Assembly (NCBI GenBank): GCA_003223295.1
Contig: QHYM01000100.1
Location: forward strand, 48,510-112,509
From: Acidobacteriota bacterium
GTDB lineage: Bacteria > Acidobacteriota > Terriglobia > Acidiferrales > UBA7541
Length of the DNA: 64,000 bases
Direction: 5' to 3'
Of this stretch, positions 47,749 to 57,588 are shown piece by piece (the first letter of the stretch is position 1; every line of letters begins with the position of its first letter). The translations under genes were made by a program, and so were the position numbers. Below the pieces are notes generated by a model. That model saw nothing but the letters and a program-made list of their open reading frames with translations, ran no database searches and was not told where the DNA came from.

Positions 47749-47805
47749 ATCAAGTGCGACTAGAACGGTCGCATATGTGGGGGATTCAAGGAAGTCCCGG
47801 GTTCG

Positions 47806-48243
47806 ATGTTCAAGCTTTCCAAGAAGGCTGATTACGGGCTGATAGCCGTCAAGCATCTGGCTCTGCATCGTCGTGACCATGCGTGCAGCGCCAACGAAAT
47901 CGCGGAAGAATACGGCATTTCCGCAACGCTGATGGCCAAGGTGCTTCAGAAACTGGCCCATAAGTCAATTGTGGCGGCCAAGCACGGTTCGAGCGGTGGC
48001 TACCAACTATCGAAGGAGCCGTCGCAGATCAGCGCGTTGGATGTGATTTCGGCCATTGACGGGCCGGTGCTGATTACTTCGTGCGTGACCAACCACGGAA
48101 ATTGCGACGCAACCGAGCGGTGCTCGGTAAAAGAGCCGTTACGGCGGGTGAACGAGAGCATCTTAAATGTGTTGGGCTCCGTCACGATCGCGCAGATGAG
48201 TGAAGATCCGCACGAGCCTTCGCTCGTGGCATTAAGAACTTAG
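47806..48243 (+). CDS. Rrf2 family (IscR-like) transcriptional regulator
   Basis: [70 protein letters not shown]; three Cys [15 protein letters not shown]. Confidence 0.94.
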   Translation: MFKLSKKADYGLIAVKHLALHRRDHACSANEIAEEYGISATLMAKVLQKLAHKSIVAAKHGSSGGYQLSKEPSQISALDVISAIDGPVLITSCVTNHGNCDATERCSVKEPLRRVNESILNVLGSVTIAQMSEDPHEPSLVALRT

Positions 48244-48256
48244 GAGAAGAGGGAAC

Positions 48257-49477
48257 ATGGCCGTCACACTGCCTATTTACATGGACAATCACGCCACCAC
48301 GCCGGTCGACCCCCGCGTGCTGGAAGCGATGCTGCCGTATTTCACCGGGAAGTTCGGGAATGCGGCGAGCCGCAACCACTCTTTCGGCTGGAGCGCCGAA
48401 GAGGCGGTGGAAAACGCGCGGCAGCAGGTGGCTTCGCTGATCAACGCCACCTCGAAGGAAATCATCTTCACCAGCGGCGCCACGGAATCCGACAACCTGA
48501 TGATTAAGGGCATCGCGGAAATGTTCCGCGAGAAGGGCAATCACATCATCACGCAGGCGATCGAGCACAAGGCTGTGCTCGATACTTGCAAGAACCTCGA
48601 GAAGCATGGGTTCGAAGTGACTTACCTTCCGGTGCAGCGCGACGGCCGCGTCAGCCTGGAAGATTTGAAGGCGGCCATCAAACCAACGACGATCTTGATC
48701 ACCATTATGTACGCCAACAACGAAATTGGGGTCATCAACCCCATCGCAGAAATCGGCAAAATTGCCAAGGAGCGTGGGATTTTCCTTGCCGTGGACGGCG
48801 TGCAGGCGGTTGGCAAGATTCCGGTCGACGTCCAGAAGGACAATATCGACGTGCTGGCCATCAGCGCGCACAAGATTTATGGCCCCAAGGGAGTCGGCGC
48901 CCTGTACGTGCGCCGCCGCAATCCGCGCGTCCAGCTCTCGGCAATCATTGATGGCGGCGGGCACGAGCGCGGCATGCGTTCCGGCACTCTGAACGTGCCC
49001 GGTATCGTAGGCCTGGGCAAGGCTTGCGAAATCGCGCAAAAGGGGATGCCGGAGGAGAGCGTGAAGATGCTCGGCCTGCGTGAGCGTCTCCGTAAAGGCC
49101 TGGAGGCCAAGCTGGATGAGGTTTTCATCAACGGCTCGATGGAACACCGCTTGCCGAACAACCTGAACATGAGCTTTGCCTATGTCGAAGGAGAATCGTT
49201 GCTCATGGGTATCAACGACATCGCGGTTTCCAGCGGTTCGGCCTGTACTTCGGCAACCCTGGAACCCAGCTATGTACTCAAAGCATTAGGAGTTGGCGAA
49301 GACCTCGCCCACACCTCGATTCGATTTGGCCTCGGCCGTTTCAACACGCAAGAGGAAGTCGACTATGTCATCGATAAGATGGTACAGGTCGTCACCAAGC
49401 TGCGCGAGCTTTCGCCGCTCTACGAAATGGCCAAAGAGGGAATCGATATCTCAAAGATGAAATGGCAAACCGCCTAG
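48257..49477 (+). CDS. iscS: cysteine desulfurase
   Basis: [78 protein letters not shown]. Confidence 0.98.
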   Translation: MAVTLPIYMDNHATTPVDPRVLEAMLPYFTGKFGNAASRNHSFGWSAEEAVENARQQVASLINATSKEIIFTSGATESDNLMIKGIAEMFREKGNHIITQAIEHKAVLDTCKNLEKHGFEVTYLPVQRDGRVSLEDLKAAIKPTTILITIMYANNEIGVINPIAEIGKIAKERGIFLAVDGVQAVGKIPVDVQKDNIDVLAISAHKIYGPKGVGALYVRRRNPRVQLSAIIDGGGHERGMRSGTLNVPGIVGLGKACEIAQKGMPEESVKMLGLRERLRKGLEAKLDEVFINGSMEHRLPNNLNMSFAYVEGESLLMGINDIAVSSGSACTSATLEPSYVLKALGVGEDLAHTSIRFGLGRFNTQEEVDYVIDKMVQVVTKLRELSPLYEMAKEGIDISKMKWQTA

Positions 49478-49495
49478 AAGGATTGAAAACAGACC

Positions 49496-49798
49496 ATGGC
49501 AAATGAAGGAACAATTCGCATTCATCGGTCCATCGCAGGCACCGGTGCGGCTTTCCGCGTCAGCTTCGTGCCTTACGATGCGGAGGAGGAAAGCGGGGGC
49601 GAGCGCTCATTCCGCGAACTTCAGCAGGTGCGCGCTTTCCTGAAGATGCTCGGGCTGGGAGCGGAGTATATTAAGGATGCTCTTCGTCAGCTTACCGCGG
49701 GTCGTTCGGCTTCGGTGCCGAACGTTTCGCTCTCGGACAAGGCCGTCAAGAGCGCAGGTTTCGTGAATCTCGAAAATCTGGCAAGGAGCAACGGGTAA
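49496..49798 (+). CDS. uncharacterised 100-aa protein encoded inside the isc operon
   Basis: Intact ORF between iscS and iscU with TAATG stop/start overlap to iscU; Cys-free; no family recognised. Confidence 0.85.
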   Translation: MANEGTIRIHRSIAGTGAAFRVSFVPYDAEEESGGERSFRELQQVRAFLKMLGLGAEYIKDALRQLTAGRSASVPNVSLSDKAVKSAGFVNLENLARSNG

Positions 49799-50214
49799 TG
49801 GCATACAGCGAAAAAGTAGTGGATCACTACAACAATCCTCGCAACGTCGGCAGCCTCCCGAAGGAAGATCCCAACGTCGGAACCGGGCTCGTCGGCGCGC
49901 CGGAGTGCGGCGACGTGATGAAGCTGCAGATGAAGATCAACCCGGAGACCCAGGTCATTGAAGAAGCCAAGTTCAAGACCTTCGGCTGCGGGTCGGCCAT
50001 CGCCAGCTCCTCGCTCGCCACCGAATGGGTGAAGGGCAAAACGGTCGAAGAGGCGCTTTCGATCAAGAACACGGACATCGTGCGCGAGCTATCGCTTCCG
50101 CCGGTCAAGATCCACTGCTCCGTGCTCGCTGAAGACGCCATCAAGGCCGCCATCGGCGACTGGAAGAAGAAGCACGGTGCTGAAGTGCCGGCCACCGAAA
50201 AGGCCTCGCACTAA
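49798..50214 (+). CDS. iscU: Fe-S cluster assembly scaffold
   Basis: MAYSEKVVDHYNNPRNVGSL, GAPECGDVMKLQMKI, FKTFGCGSAIASSSLATEWVKGK, LPPVKIHCSVLAEDAIKAAI. Confidence 0.98.
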   Translation: MAYSEKVVDHYNNPRNVGSLPKEDPNVGTGLVGAPECGDVMKLQMKINPETQVIEEAKFKTFGCGSAIASSSLATEWVKGKTVEEALSIKNTDIVRELSLPPVKIHCSVLAEDAIKAAIGDWKKKHGAEVPATEKASH

Positions 50215-50300
50215 GATTTGCTCTGCCGCACGCACCCGCCTCCAATTGCCGGAGCCCAGGGTGACGTGCCTTGTACGGGATTTAGTTTGGAAGAACTGCA

Positions 50301-50428
50301 GCGCTAAGCGCTTTAGAATCAACACTTGCAAGGCGTCTTGGATGTGTTGATTCTAAGCGACTTGCGGTAGATGTAAGTGCTTTTGAATGAACACTTACAC
50401 AAAACCGGGGGGAGGGGGCCACTCCCCC
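50301..50428. repeat. multi-hairpin structured element in the iscU-iscA gap
   Basis: TTAGAATCAACAC(313-325)/GTGTTGATTCTAA(344-356); TGTAAGTG(372-379)/CACTTACA(392-399); GGGGGAG(408-414)/CTCCCCC(422-428) (last three digits, +50000). CTTTAGAATCAACACTTGCA and CTTTTGAATGAACACTTACA are imperfect direct repeats. Confidence 0.8.
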
Positions 50429-50463
50429 ACGTGGAAGGGTCCCAGGCTTGAGAATAATTGAAT

Positions 50464-50826
50464 ATGGCTACTGAAGTTGTAAGCCCGAACATTGCGAAGA
50501 TTCACCTGACCGAGCGCGCGGCGAAGCAGATTCGCCTGCTGCTCGAGAAGGAAGGCGTGTCGCCGGAGGTCGGTGGGCTGCGCGTGGGCGTGCAGGGTGG
50601 TGGCTGTTCCGGCTTGTCTTACGCGATGCGCCTGGATACGCAGGCGCGGGACCGCGACAAAGTTTTCGAGGAGTACGGCGCGCGCATTTTCGTGGACCCG
50701 AAAAGTTTTCTGTACCTGAATGGCACGACGCTGGAGTACGAAGAGACGCTCATGCGCCAGGGATTTGTCTTCCAGAATCCCAACGCGGCGCGGAATTGCG
50801 GCTGCGGCAGCTCTTTTACGGCGTAG
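50464..50826 (+). CDS. iscA: A-type Fe-S carrier protein
   Basis: ITLTERAAKQI-like start; GLRVGVQGGGCSGLSYAM; C-terminal NCGCGSSF. Confidence 0.96.
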   Translation: MATEVVSPNIAKIHLTERAAKQIRLLLEKEGVSPEVGGLRVGVQGGGCSGLSYAMRLDTQARDRDKVFEEYGARIFVDPKSFLYLNGTTLEYEETLMRQGFVFQNPNAARNCGCGSSFTA

Positions 50827-50951
50827 GAGCGGGATAGGCTTCAGCCTGTCCGCCGTTCAAGTGCGGCTCAGGCTGATGCGGACAAGTGGTTGGCAGCCGC
50901 GCTCGCCAGCCACTTTTTTTGTGCCTCGCAGCAATTCGTGAAGGGCATTTC

Positions 50952-51560
50952 ATGAGTACAGCAACCACATCTACGAACTCAGAGAAGGTATTGGATTACT
51001 TTGCGATTTTTGGGGTGCCGCGAAAGTTGTGGATTGAAATGAGCGAATTGGAGCAGAAGTTCCTGCAAATGAGCTGGAAGTTGCATCCGGACAATTTTGT
51101 GAACGCCACCGAGCAGGAGCGCGAGCTTTCTCTCAAGCGCAGTTCGGAGTTGAACGATGCCTATCGCACGCTGCGCGATCCCATCGCGCGCGTCGAGTAT
51201 TTGCTTGGCATTGAGGGCGAGCGCAAGGAAGGCGAGAAGAAACAGCAGGCGCCTCCCGAATTGCTCGAAGAAGTCTTTGAGCTGAACGAATCGCTCGAGG
51301 AACTGCGGGAAGCGAGAGCCTCGGGACAGGACTTGACGGGGTTGCAAGCCCGTCTCGAAACCGCGGAGAAAAGTTTTCAAGAAAAGCTCGGTGAGGTGGA
51401 TGCGGAATTGCAATCCGCGGCGCGCGAATGGGATGCCACGCTGACGGTTGATTCAGCTGCTCGAAAAAAGGTGATGGCACGCTTGAATGAATTGCTAAAT
51501 CGCCGCTCGTATATTCGGAATCTAGTCACGAACGTCGCCAAAGAATTAGGGGAGGTTTGA
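50952..51560 (+). CDS. hscB: Fe-S cluster co-chaperone HscB (J-domain)
   Basis: [74 protein letters not shown] motif. Confidence 0.95.
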   Translation: MSTATTSTNSEKVLDYFAIFGVPRKLWIEMSELEQKFLQMSWKLHPDNFVNATEQERELSLKRSSELNDAYRTLRDPIARVEYLLGIEGERKEGEKKQQAPPELLEEVFELNESLEELREARASGQDLTGLQARLETAEKSFQEKLGEVDAELQSAAREWDATLTVDSAARKKVMARLNELLNRRSYIRNLVTNVAKELGEV

Positions 51561-51568
51561 TCGCAGGC

Positions 51569-53410
51569 ATGGGAAGGATCGTCGGAATAGATTTGGGGAC
51601 GACGAACAGCCTGGTCGCGTACGCAGACGCACTGACGGGGCAGCCCAAGTGTATCCCGGGTCCTTATGGATCGACGCTGTGCCCGTCGGTTGTGAGCATT
51701 GATACGGACGGCAGCGTCATCGTGGGCCAGCCTGCAAAGCGGCGACTTCTTACGCAGCCCGAGCGCACGATTTATTCCGTGAAGCGGTTGATGGGCCGCG
51801 GACCGACGGACATTCAGGATGAGTTAAAACTGTTTCCATTCCGCATTGCTCCTGCAAGCAGAAACGTCATTCGGGTGCGGCTTGGGGACAAAGTTTTCAC
51901 TCCGCCGGAGATTTCTGCGTTCATCTTGCGCGAATTGAAGAATTGGGCCGAAGCGTTTTTCGGCGAAACAGTCGACCGCGCTGTCATTACCGTGCCTGCT
52001 TACTTCAACGATGCGCAGCGCCAGGCCACTAAAGACGCCGGGAGGATTGCGGGCCTCGAAGTTTTGCGCCTCGTCAACGAGCCCACGGCTGCGGCGCTTG
52101 CTTATGGCCTGCACGAGAAGCAGCGCGGCAAAGTTGCAGTCTACGATCTTGGTGGTGGAACCTTCGATATTTCCGTCCTCAAACTTATTTCTACGAGCGA
52201 GGGCGACATCTACCAAGTTTTGTCGACCAACGGCGACACGCACTTGGGCGGCGACGACATCGACAATTTGCTTCAGGCTTTTGTCCACGAACTGATTCTT
52301 CAGCACGACCGGGTTGATTTTTCGCCTCACGGCGAGCTGGCGCAGGAGCTTCGCAAGGCGCTGATCCAGGTGAAGCATCAGTTGTCCGAGACCGAGGCGG
52401 CGACGCTGCGCTTTTCTTTGCCGAACGGAAAGGTCTTTACGCACGAGTTCACGCGAGGCGCGCTGGACGCGCTGATTCGTCCCGTCGTCGACCGCACCAT
52501 GGGTCCGGTGAAGCAAGCGCTGGCCGACGCGCAACTGAAGCCTGCGGACATTGGCGAAGTGGTGCTTGTCGGCGGCGCCACGCGAACGCCGCTGATTCGC
52601 CGTACGGTGCAGGAATTCTTTGACCGCAAGCCGCACACGGAGTTGAACCCCGATGAAGTGGTGGCTCTGGGCGCGGCAGTGCAGGCCAATATTCTGGATC
52701 GCGGCGTGAAAAACATGCTGCTGCTCGATGTGACGCCGCTTTCGCTGGGGATTGAAACGTACGGTGGCGCCGTGGCAAAAGTGATTCCGCGCAATTCGAC
52801 GATTCCTGCGAGCGCTCAAGAGCTTTACACCACGGGAGTGGACAACCAGACGGGCATCGAGATTCATGTTTTGCAAGGCGAGCGCGAGCTGGCCAAAGAT
52901 TGCCGTTCGCTGGCGCGCTTCACCCTGAAAGTGCCGCCGGCTCCAGCGGGTCTGCCGCGCATCGAAGTGAAGTTTCTTATCGACGCCAACGGCATCCTGC
53001 AGGTCGGCGCAAGAGATTTGCGCACCGGCGAGCAACACTCTATCGAAGTGCAGCCGAGCTACGGCATCAGCCACGCCGAGATCGAGCGCATGCTTGAAGA
53101 ATCCATCGAATACGCCGAGCAGGATTTCGCGGAGCGCCAGCTTATCGAGGCGCGTACCGAAGCGGACACGATTCTGGCGGCAACGGTTAAAGCGCAGGCA
53201 AATCCGAAGTCCGCGGAACTGACCGCCGACGAGGGCGCGAAAATTGATGCAAGCGTCGCCGCGCTCAAAGAATCTGTCGCGGGGACCGACTACAAGCTTA
53301 TCCGCAAGCGCATCGACGAATTGAATAGGGCGACTGAGCATCTTGCGGAACTGTTGATGAGCAGCGCGGTTTCGACAGCGCTCGAGGGCCGGAAGCTCGC
53401 GGAAGTCTGA
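51569..53410 (+). CDS. hscA: Fe-S assembly Hsp70 chaperone
   Basis: [66 protein letters not shown]; isc operon context. Confidence 0.96.
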   Translation: MGRIVGIDLGTTNSLVAYADALTGQPKCIPGPYGSTLCPSVVSIDTDGSVIVGQPAKRRLLTQPERTIYSVKRLMGRGPTDIQDELKLFPFRIAPASRNVIRVRLGDKVFTPPEISAFILRELKNWAEAFFGETVDRAVITVPAYFNDAQRQATKDAGRIAGLEVLRLVNEPTAAALAYGLHEKQRGKVAVYDLGGGTFDISVLKLISTSEGDIYQVLSTNGDTHLGGDDIDNLLQAFVHELILQHDRVDFSPHGELAQELRKALIQVKHQLSETEAATLRFSLPNGKVFTHEFTRGALDALIRPVVDRTMGPVKQALADAQLKPADIGEVVLVGGATRTPLIRRTVQEFFDRKPHTELNPDEVVALGAAVQANILDRGVKNMLLLDVTPLSLGIETYGGAVAKVIPRNSTIPASAQELYTTGVDNQTGIEIHVLQGERELAKDCRSLARFTLKVPPAPAGLPRIEVKFLIDANGILQVGARDLRTGEQHSIEVQPSYGISHAEIERMLEESIEYAEQDFAERQLIEARTEADTILAATVKAQANPKSAELTADEGAKIDASVAALKESVAGTDYKLIRKRIDELNRATEHLAELLMSSAVSTALEGRKLAEV

Positions 53411-53456
53411 ACTTACTTGGCCGGAGTGCATCGGAACACTGGATTTTGGGGGAATT

Positions 53457-53867
53457 ATGGGTGGAACGAATCCTTATATTGAGGAAGTCAAATACAAACC
53501 CGCCACGAAGAAATACAAAGTGACATTTCTTCCCAGCGGCAAAACCATCGAGGTCGATCCGGAAAAAATCCCGTACGGCCATAACGGTCTGCCGGGCAGC
53601 ATCCTGGATATTTCCGAGGGCTTCAAAATGGGGCTCGACCATGCCTGCGGCGGGGTGTGCGCCTGCTCGACGTGCCACGTGATCGTGCAGCAGGGCCTCG
53701 AATCGTGCAACGAAGCCACTGACGCCGAGCTAGATGAACTGGATGAAGCTCCCGGCATCACGCCGAAATCGCGCCTTGGTTGCCAGACCGTACCCGACGG
53801 CACCACGGACATTGTTGTGGAAATTCCCGACTGGAACAAGAATTACGCGAAGGAAGCGGATCACTGA
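53457..53867 (+). CDS. fdx: 2Fe-2S ferredoxin (ISC-type)
   Basis: DHACGGVCACSTCHVIVQQGLESC; ELDELDEAPGITPKSRLGCQT. Confidence 0.95.
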   Translation: MGGTNPYIEEVKYKPATKKYKVTFLPSGKTIEVDPEKIPYGHNGLPGSILDISEGFKMGLDHACGGVCACSTCHVIVQQGLESCNEATDAELDELDEAPGITPKSRLGCQTVPDGTTDIVVEIPDWNKNYAKEADH

Positions 53868-53876
53868 GGATCAAGA

Positions 53877-54095
53877 ATGCCACCAACATTTGGCTGGGAT
53901 AATTTTGAAGATATCGCCATCGCGCTGGCGGACAAATATCCGGACACCGACCCTCTGACCGTCCGCTTCACGGACATGCACAAATGGGTCACGGAGTTGT
54001 CCGGCTTCAGCGGAGATCCTGGGGCGTCCAATGAAGCCAAACTCGAAGCCATCCAAATGGCCTGGCACGAGGAATTTCAGGACCGGCAGAACTAA
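53877..54095 (+). CDS. iscX: Fe-S assembly protein IscX
   Basis: FGWDNFEDIAIALADKYPDTDPLTVRFTDMHKWVTELSGFSGDPGASNEAKLEAIQMAWHEEF. Confidence 0.95.
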   Translation: MPPTFGWDNFEDIAIALADKYPDTDPLTVRFTDMHKWVTELSGFSGDPGASNEAKLEAIQMAWHEEFQDRQN

Positions 54096-54233
54096 TGGAA
54101 ACTCGAAAACGGCAAGACTCCCGCGAAGCGAGTTGTGGAGTTACATGAGCGAATCGCGGCGATTCGGCTCTGAACTGCTTGTCCGCACCGCGGATTTCTC
54201 TTATTCTAGTTGGGTTAGATCCACAACAAATTT

Positions 54234-54308
54234 GGCGCTATGGTGCAACGGTTAGCACGCGGCCCTTTCAAGGCCGAAATACGGGTTCGATTCCCGTTAG
54301 CGCTACCA
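54234..54308 (+). tRNA. tRNA-Glu (anticodon UUC), CCA encoded
   Basis: GGCGCTA acceptor pairing with TAGCGCT, anticodon loop CTTTCAA, GGTTCGATTCC T-arm, terminal ACCA. Confidence 0.95.
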
Positions 54309-54424
54309 AGTTTCCTGCCCGTTACCCTTTGATCCCGCAACCATTGATAACCCCGCTCGTCCGGTTATAATGCGCCGCAGCCGTGTGCGTCCAAGATTTG
54401 GCGCCAGCCCTCTCAGGAGCCTCC

Positions 54425-54937
54425 TTGAGCTACGTCGAAAAGCATCTTATTCCCGGCGAGTCCATTCAGTACCAGACCAAGCTGCATTGGATTGTGATGC
54501 TGGGACCCGCGGCGATCGCCGTGCTCCTTGCCTTGCTGGCCATCGCGATTCCGATTGCCTGGGCTTCTTTTGGGACGAAGACAAAAGGTTCATCCGTACC
54601 GGGAGCGGTTTATCTATTTGCGCTAGCGTGCTTGCTTGCTGGAGCGGCTTTGTTTTTCGTTGGCTTGCTGAAGCGAAACGCCACAGAAATGGGAGTCACG
54701 AGCAAGAGAGTGATTGTGAAGACGGGTATCATCGATCGCCGCACGATCGAAATCCTTCTTTCGAGGATTGAAAGCGTGGCGGTGGAAGAGCCGGCCTGGG
54801 GAAGATTGTTTGGATACGGGACGGTGATCGTGCGGGGCACGGGAGGGACTCCTGAAATGTTCGAAAAAATCTATCATCCGCTGGAATTTCGCGATCAGGT
54901 GCAGCGGCAGATCGCTGGGGGAGTCAAGGCTGTGTGA
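54425..54937 (+). CDS. bacterial PH (bPH2/YdbS-like) domain membrane protein
   Basis: YVEKHLIPGESIQYQTKLHWIVMLGP, MGVTSKRVIVKTGIIDRRTIEILLSRIESVAVEEPAWGRLFGYGTVIVRGTGG. Confidence 0.88.
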   Translation: MSYVEKHLIPGESIQYQTKLHWIVMLGPAAIAVLLALLAIAIPIAWASFGTKTKGSSVPGAVYLFALACLLAGAALFFVGLLKRNATEMGVTSKRVIVKTGIIDRRTIEILLSRIESVAVEEPAWGRLFGYGTVIVRGTGGTPEMFEKIYHPLEFRDQVQRQIAGGVKAV

Positions 54938-54992
54938 GCGGCTTCGCCTCACGCCGCGCATAGTGTCTTGCGCCGTGCTGATTCGAGCAGAA

Positions 54993-57329
54993 CTAAAACG
55001 TCACTCGCAGTCGCGCGGAGACGCTCCGAGGCGGCGCGACCGCGGTTCCGGAGAACAAACTCGCGAAATTGATGACGTTCACGCGATCCGCCAGATTCGA
55101 AACTTGCATTTGAAACACCGCGCTTCGCTGCTCCTTGCGGTAGATTTCCGCTCCGCCCGCAACATCCAGGGAAACATTCGGCCGCACTCGCCCGCGCGCC
55201 AGGTTTACCTGGTTTAAGATTGCTGGCCCATATTGAGCCAGCAGGAAAGTCGGGTCCTGTCCACCCGTATCCGCCGGCAGGCCGCTGCCGTATTGCACAC
55301 CGAGCGCCAGCCAGACACGAGCGGGCGCCTGAAATCGAATGCGCGTGCGCAGGGTGTTGCGCTGGTCCTGCGTGACGGCGAATTTGCTCGTATCCGTCAA
55401 CTGGTTGGCCGCGTCACTTCCCAGAAAAAGTCCGCCGGTAATTGGCCCTTGCCCGATTCCGGATTGATTCGCGTAACTCAAGTAGCCGGAAAATCTTCCC
55501 CACTGCGGCGCTTCGAATCGCAATTCTTCTCCATAGATGTCTGCTTTTGTGAAAGCAATCGGGAAGCCGATGCCGGTATCGAGTAGCACGTCGTCATCTG
55601 GATATTTGCGGAAGGCGCGGCGGAATATGGTGGCGTCCAAGCGCAGCTTGCCGAAGAAAGCTTTGGTCAGTCCACCTTCATAGAAATTCGCGCGCGCCGG
55701 CCGGACCGGCAACCGCAACACGGAAGGGCTGATGGCATCAAGCTGCGGAGAGCTGGCCAGCAGCAAATTCTCCATCGCGGGCGTCTGGAACACGCGGTCG
55801 TAGGAAGCATGCAGCAACAGATTCAGGGCGGGAACAAAGCGGGAAACGCCCACGCGCGGGCTCCAGGCCGATTCGTGTACCACAAAACCGTAATGATCGA
55901 ACCGCAGCCCCGCGCTCAGGTTCCAACGCCCCACTCGAAGCTGATCCTGCACGTAGGCTGAGGGCTCAACGTCCCAGCGGTGATCCGTGAACTGAAATGG
56001 CGATTGCGTCCCGGGATCAAAAAGGCTCGGATTTGTGATGGTGTATTGCAGGGCCTCGCGCACGGGGCTGAAGATGCTATCCGCGCCGGCTTTCCAATCG
56101 TGATGGCCGTGATGTCCGGCGAGGTCCGCGCGCAGATAGCCTTCGCGATAGCCGCGGTCCTGCGAGACAATCACGGGCGTTGCCACGGCATTCGAACGCA
56201 GTGTGGCGCTCGCGTCGCGCAAGCTGCCGGATAGGCTAAGGAACAAGTCTTGAGAGATAGCATGCTGAAAATAAACTTGCCCGCTCGATTCGGTGTTGGC
56301 CAGGTCTTGCCGCTGGCCGGCCTGCTGTTGAACCAACTCATCCGGCACAAGAAATCGCACTTCGTTGTGCGTCACAGTAATTCGCAAGCGGTCTCCGCTG
56401 GAGAAATCCCGCTCGTAGGAAGCCGAAAAGCCCGCAGCATTTCCCCGGTTGGTGAAGTTCTGTAGAACAGGTGGATCGAGATAGCGGCCGCTGTGGAATC
56501 CATCCACGCTCGCGGAGAACCGGTTCGCCCCTCGAAGGAAGGAGATGCCTGCGGATCCATTCGCAGTCGAAAAGCTTCCCCCGCTCGCATCCAGTTGCCC
56601 GTGCAGCCCGGCGGGAACATCTTTCTGCGTGGTCAATTCGACGATGCCGCCGAGCTTTCTGCCATATTCGGCTGGATAATTGGCGGTAATCACGCGCAGC
56701 GATTCCACGTCATCCGCGTCGAAAGCAGGCGCAAAGGCCGGCGAGCGGTTTTGCGTCATGGGCAGTCCGTCCACAACGTATTGCACGTCGTATTCCGAGC
56801 CGCGCGGATGCAGCACGCCGTTGGCTTCGAGCAGCCAGCCGGGTTGATCGGCGACCAAGTCCGACAAGTCGCGCCCGGGTTGCGTCGTGGCGTGCTCGGC
56901 GATGCTTTGGCGGCCCAAGGTATAAAGCGTTCCCGTGCGATACGGGTCCACGAGAGTGGCTGAGTCACTGACCTGCACTTGCGTCGTCACCGGCGCAACA
57001 CCCATGGTGACCGTCAGATGGACCGGCACTTCGGAGCGAATCTCGACGAGTTCGCTCCAGGGCGCGAACCCTTCGGCCCGCAAAGTCAGCCGATAAACGC
57101 CGAACGGCAAATCCTGCGTCATGTACCGGCCGTCCGAGCCAACCGCGAATGCGCGGTGCAGCTGGTTTGCTTCGTTGGCCAATTCACCGGAGGTCGCGAG
57201 GGCGGCGCCCTGCGCATCGCGCACTTCCACGCGCAGCTCTCCGCGCACGCGCTGCGCGTGAGCGCTTAGGGCACAAAGAATCAGGAGAGCAAGGGCTCCC
57301 CCGAGCCGCAAAGCAGTTCTTGAAAGCAT
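54993..57329 (-). CDS. TonB-dependent receptor with N-terminal carboxypeptidase-regulatory-like domain
   Basis: LRVEVRDAQGAALATSGEL...MTQDLPFGVYRLTLRAEGFAPW; plug domain YVVDGLPMTQNRSPAF; C-terminal beta-barrel ending in RLRVTF. Confidence 0.92.
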   Translation of the reverse strand: MLSRTALRLGGALALLILCALSAHAQRVRGELRVEVRDAQGAALATSGELANEANQLHRAFAVGSDGRYMTQDLPFGVYRLTLRAEGFAPWSELVEIRSEVPVHLTVTMGVAPVTTQVQVSDSATLVDPYRTGTLYTLGRQSIAEHATTQPGRDLSDLVADQPGWLLEANGVLHPRGSEYDVQYVVDGLPMTQNRSPAFAPAFDADDVESLRVITANYPAEYGRKLGGIVELTTQKDVPAGLHGQLDASGGSFSTANGSAGISFLRGANRFSASVDGFHSGRYLDPPVLQNFTNRGNAAGFSASYERDFSSGDRLRITVTHNEVRFLVPDELVQQQAGQRQDLANTESSGQVYFQHAISQDLFLSLSGSLRDASATLRSNAVATPVIVSQDRGYREGYLRADLAGHHGHHDWKAGADSIFSPVREALQYTITNPSLFDPGTQSPFQFTDHRWDVEPSAYVQDQLRVGRWNLSAGLRFDHYGFVVHESAWSPRVGVSRFVPALNLLLHASYDRVFQTPAMENLLLASSPQLDAISPSVLRLPVRPARANFYEGGLTKAFFGKLRLDATIFRRAFRKYPDDDVLLDTGIGFPIAFTKADIYGEELRFEAPQWGRFSGYLSYANQSGIGQGPITGGLFLGSDAANQLTDTSKFAVTQDQRNTLRTRIRFQAPARVWLALGVQYGSGLPADTGGQDPTFLLAQYGPAILNQVNLARGRVRPNVSLDVAGGAEIYRKEQRSAVFQMQVSNLADRVNVINFASLFSGTAVAPPRSVSARLRVTF

Positions 57330-57588
57330 TTCTATCGTTAAACCTTGTAACGCCTCCCATTAATACGGTAGCACGGCGGCCGTTTTGCCCGGTTAGTTCG
57401 GTCACTTCACGGCTGGTAAAGCGCTGGCACCTGACCTCCGCTTAGCTGCCAAAAATCTCTGGTGTGTTGAGTTGCCCTCCGAGTTGTTATTGCGAGTCTG
57501 TGCTACTTGGCAGTGTTCGTCGTCTGGTGGAAGATAGAAATCTTACTCTTTGGTGGGTTCTTCTTACTTTATGGATTGAGGAACGCGA

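Noticed and set aside
51824-53431. 535-aa minus-strand ORF
   Set aside because: Antisense to hscA; no recognisable domain, compositional shadow ORF.
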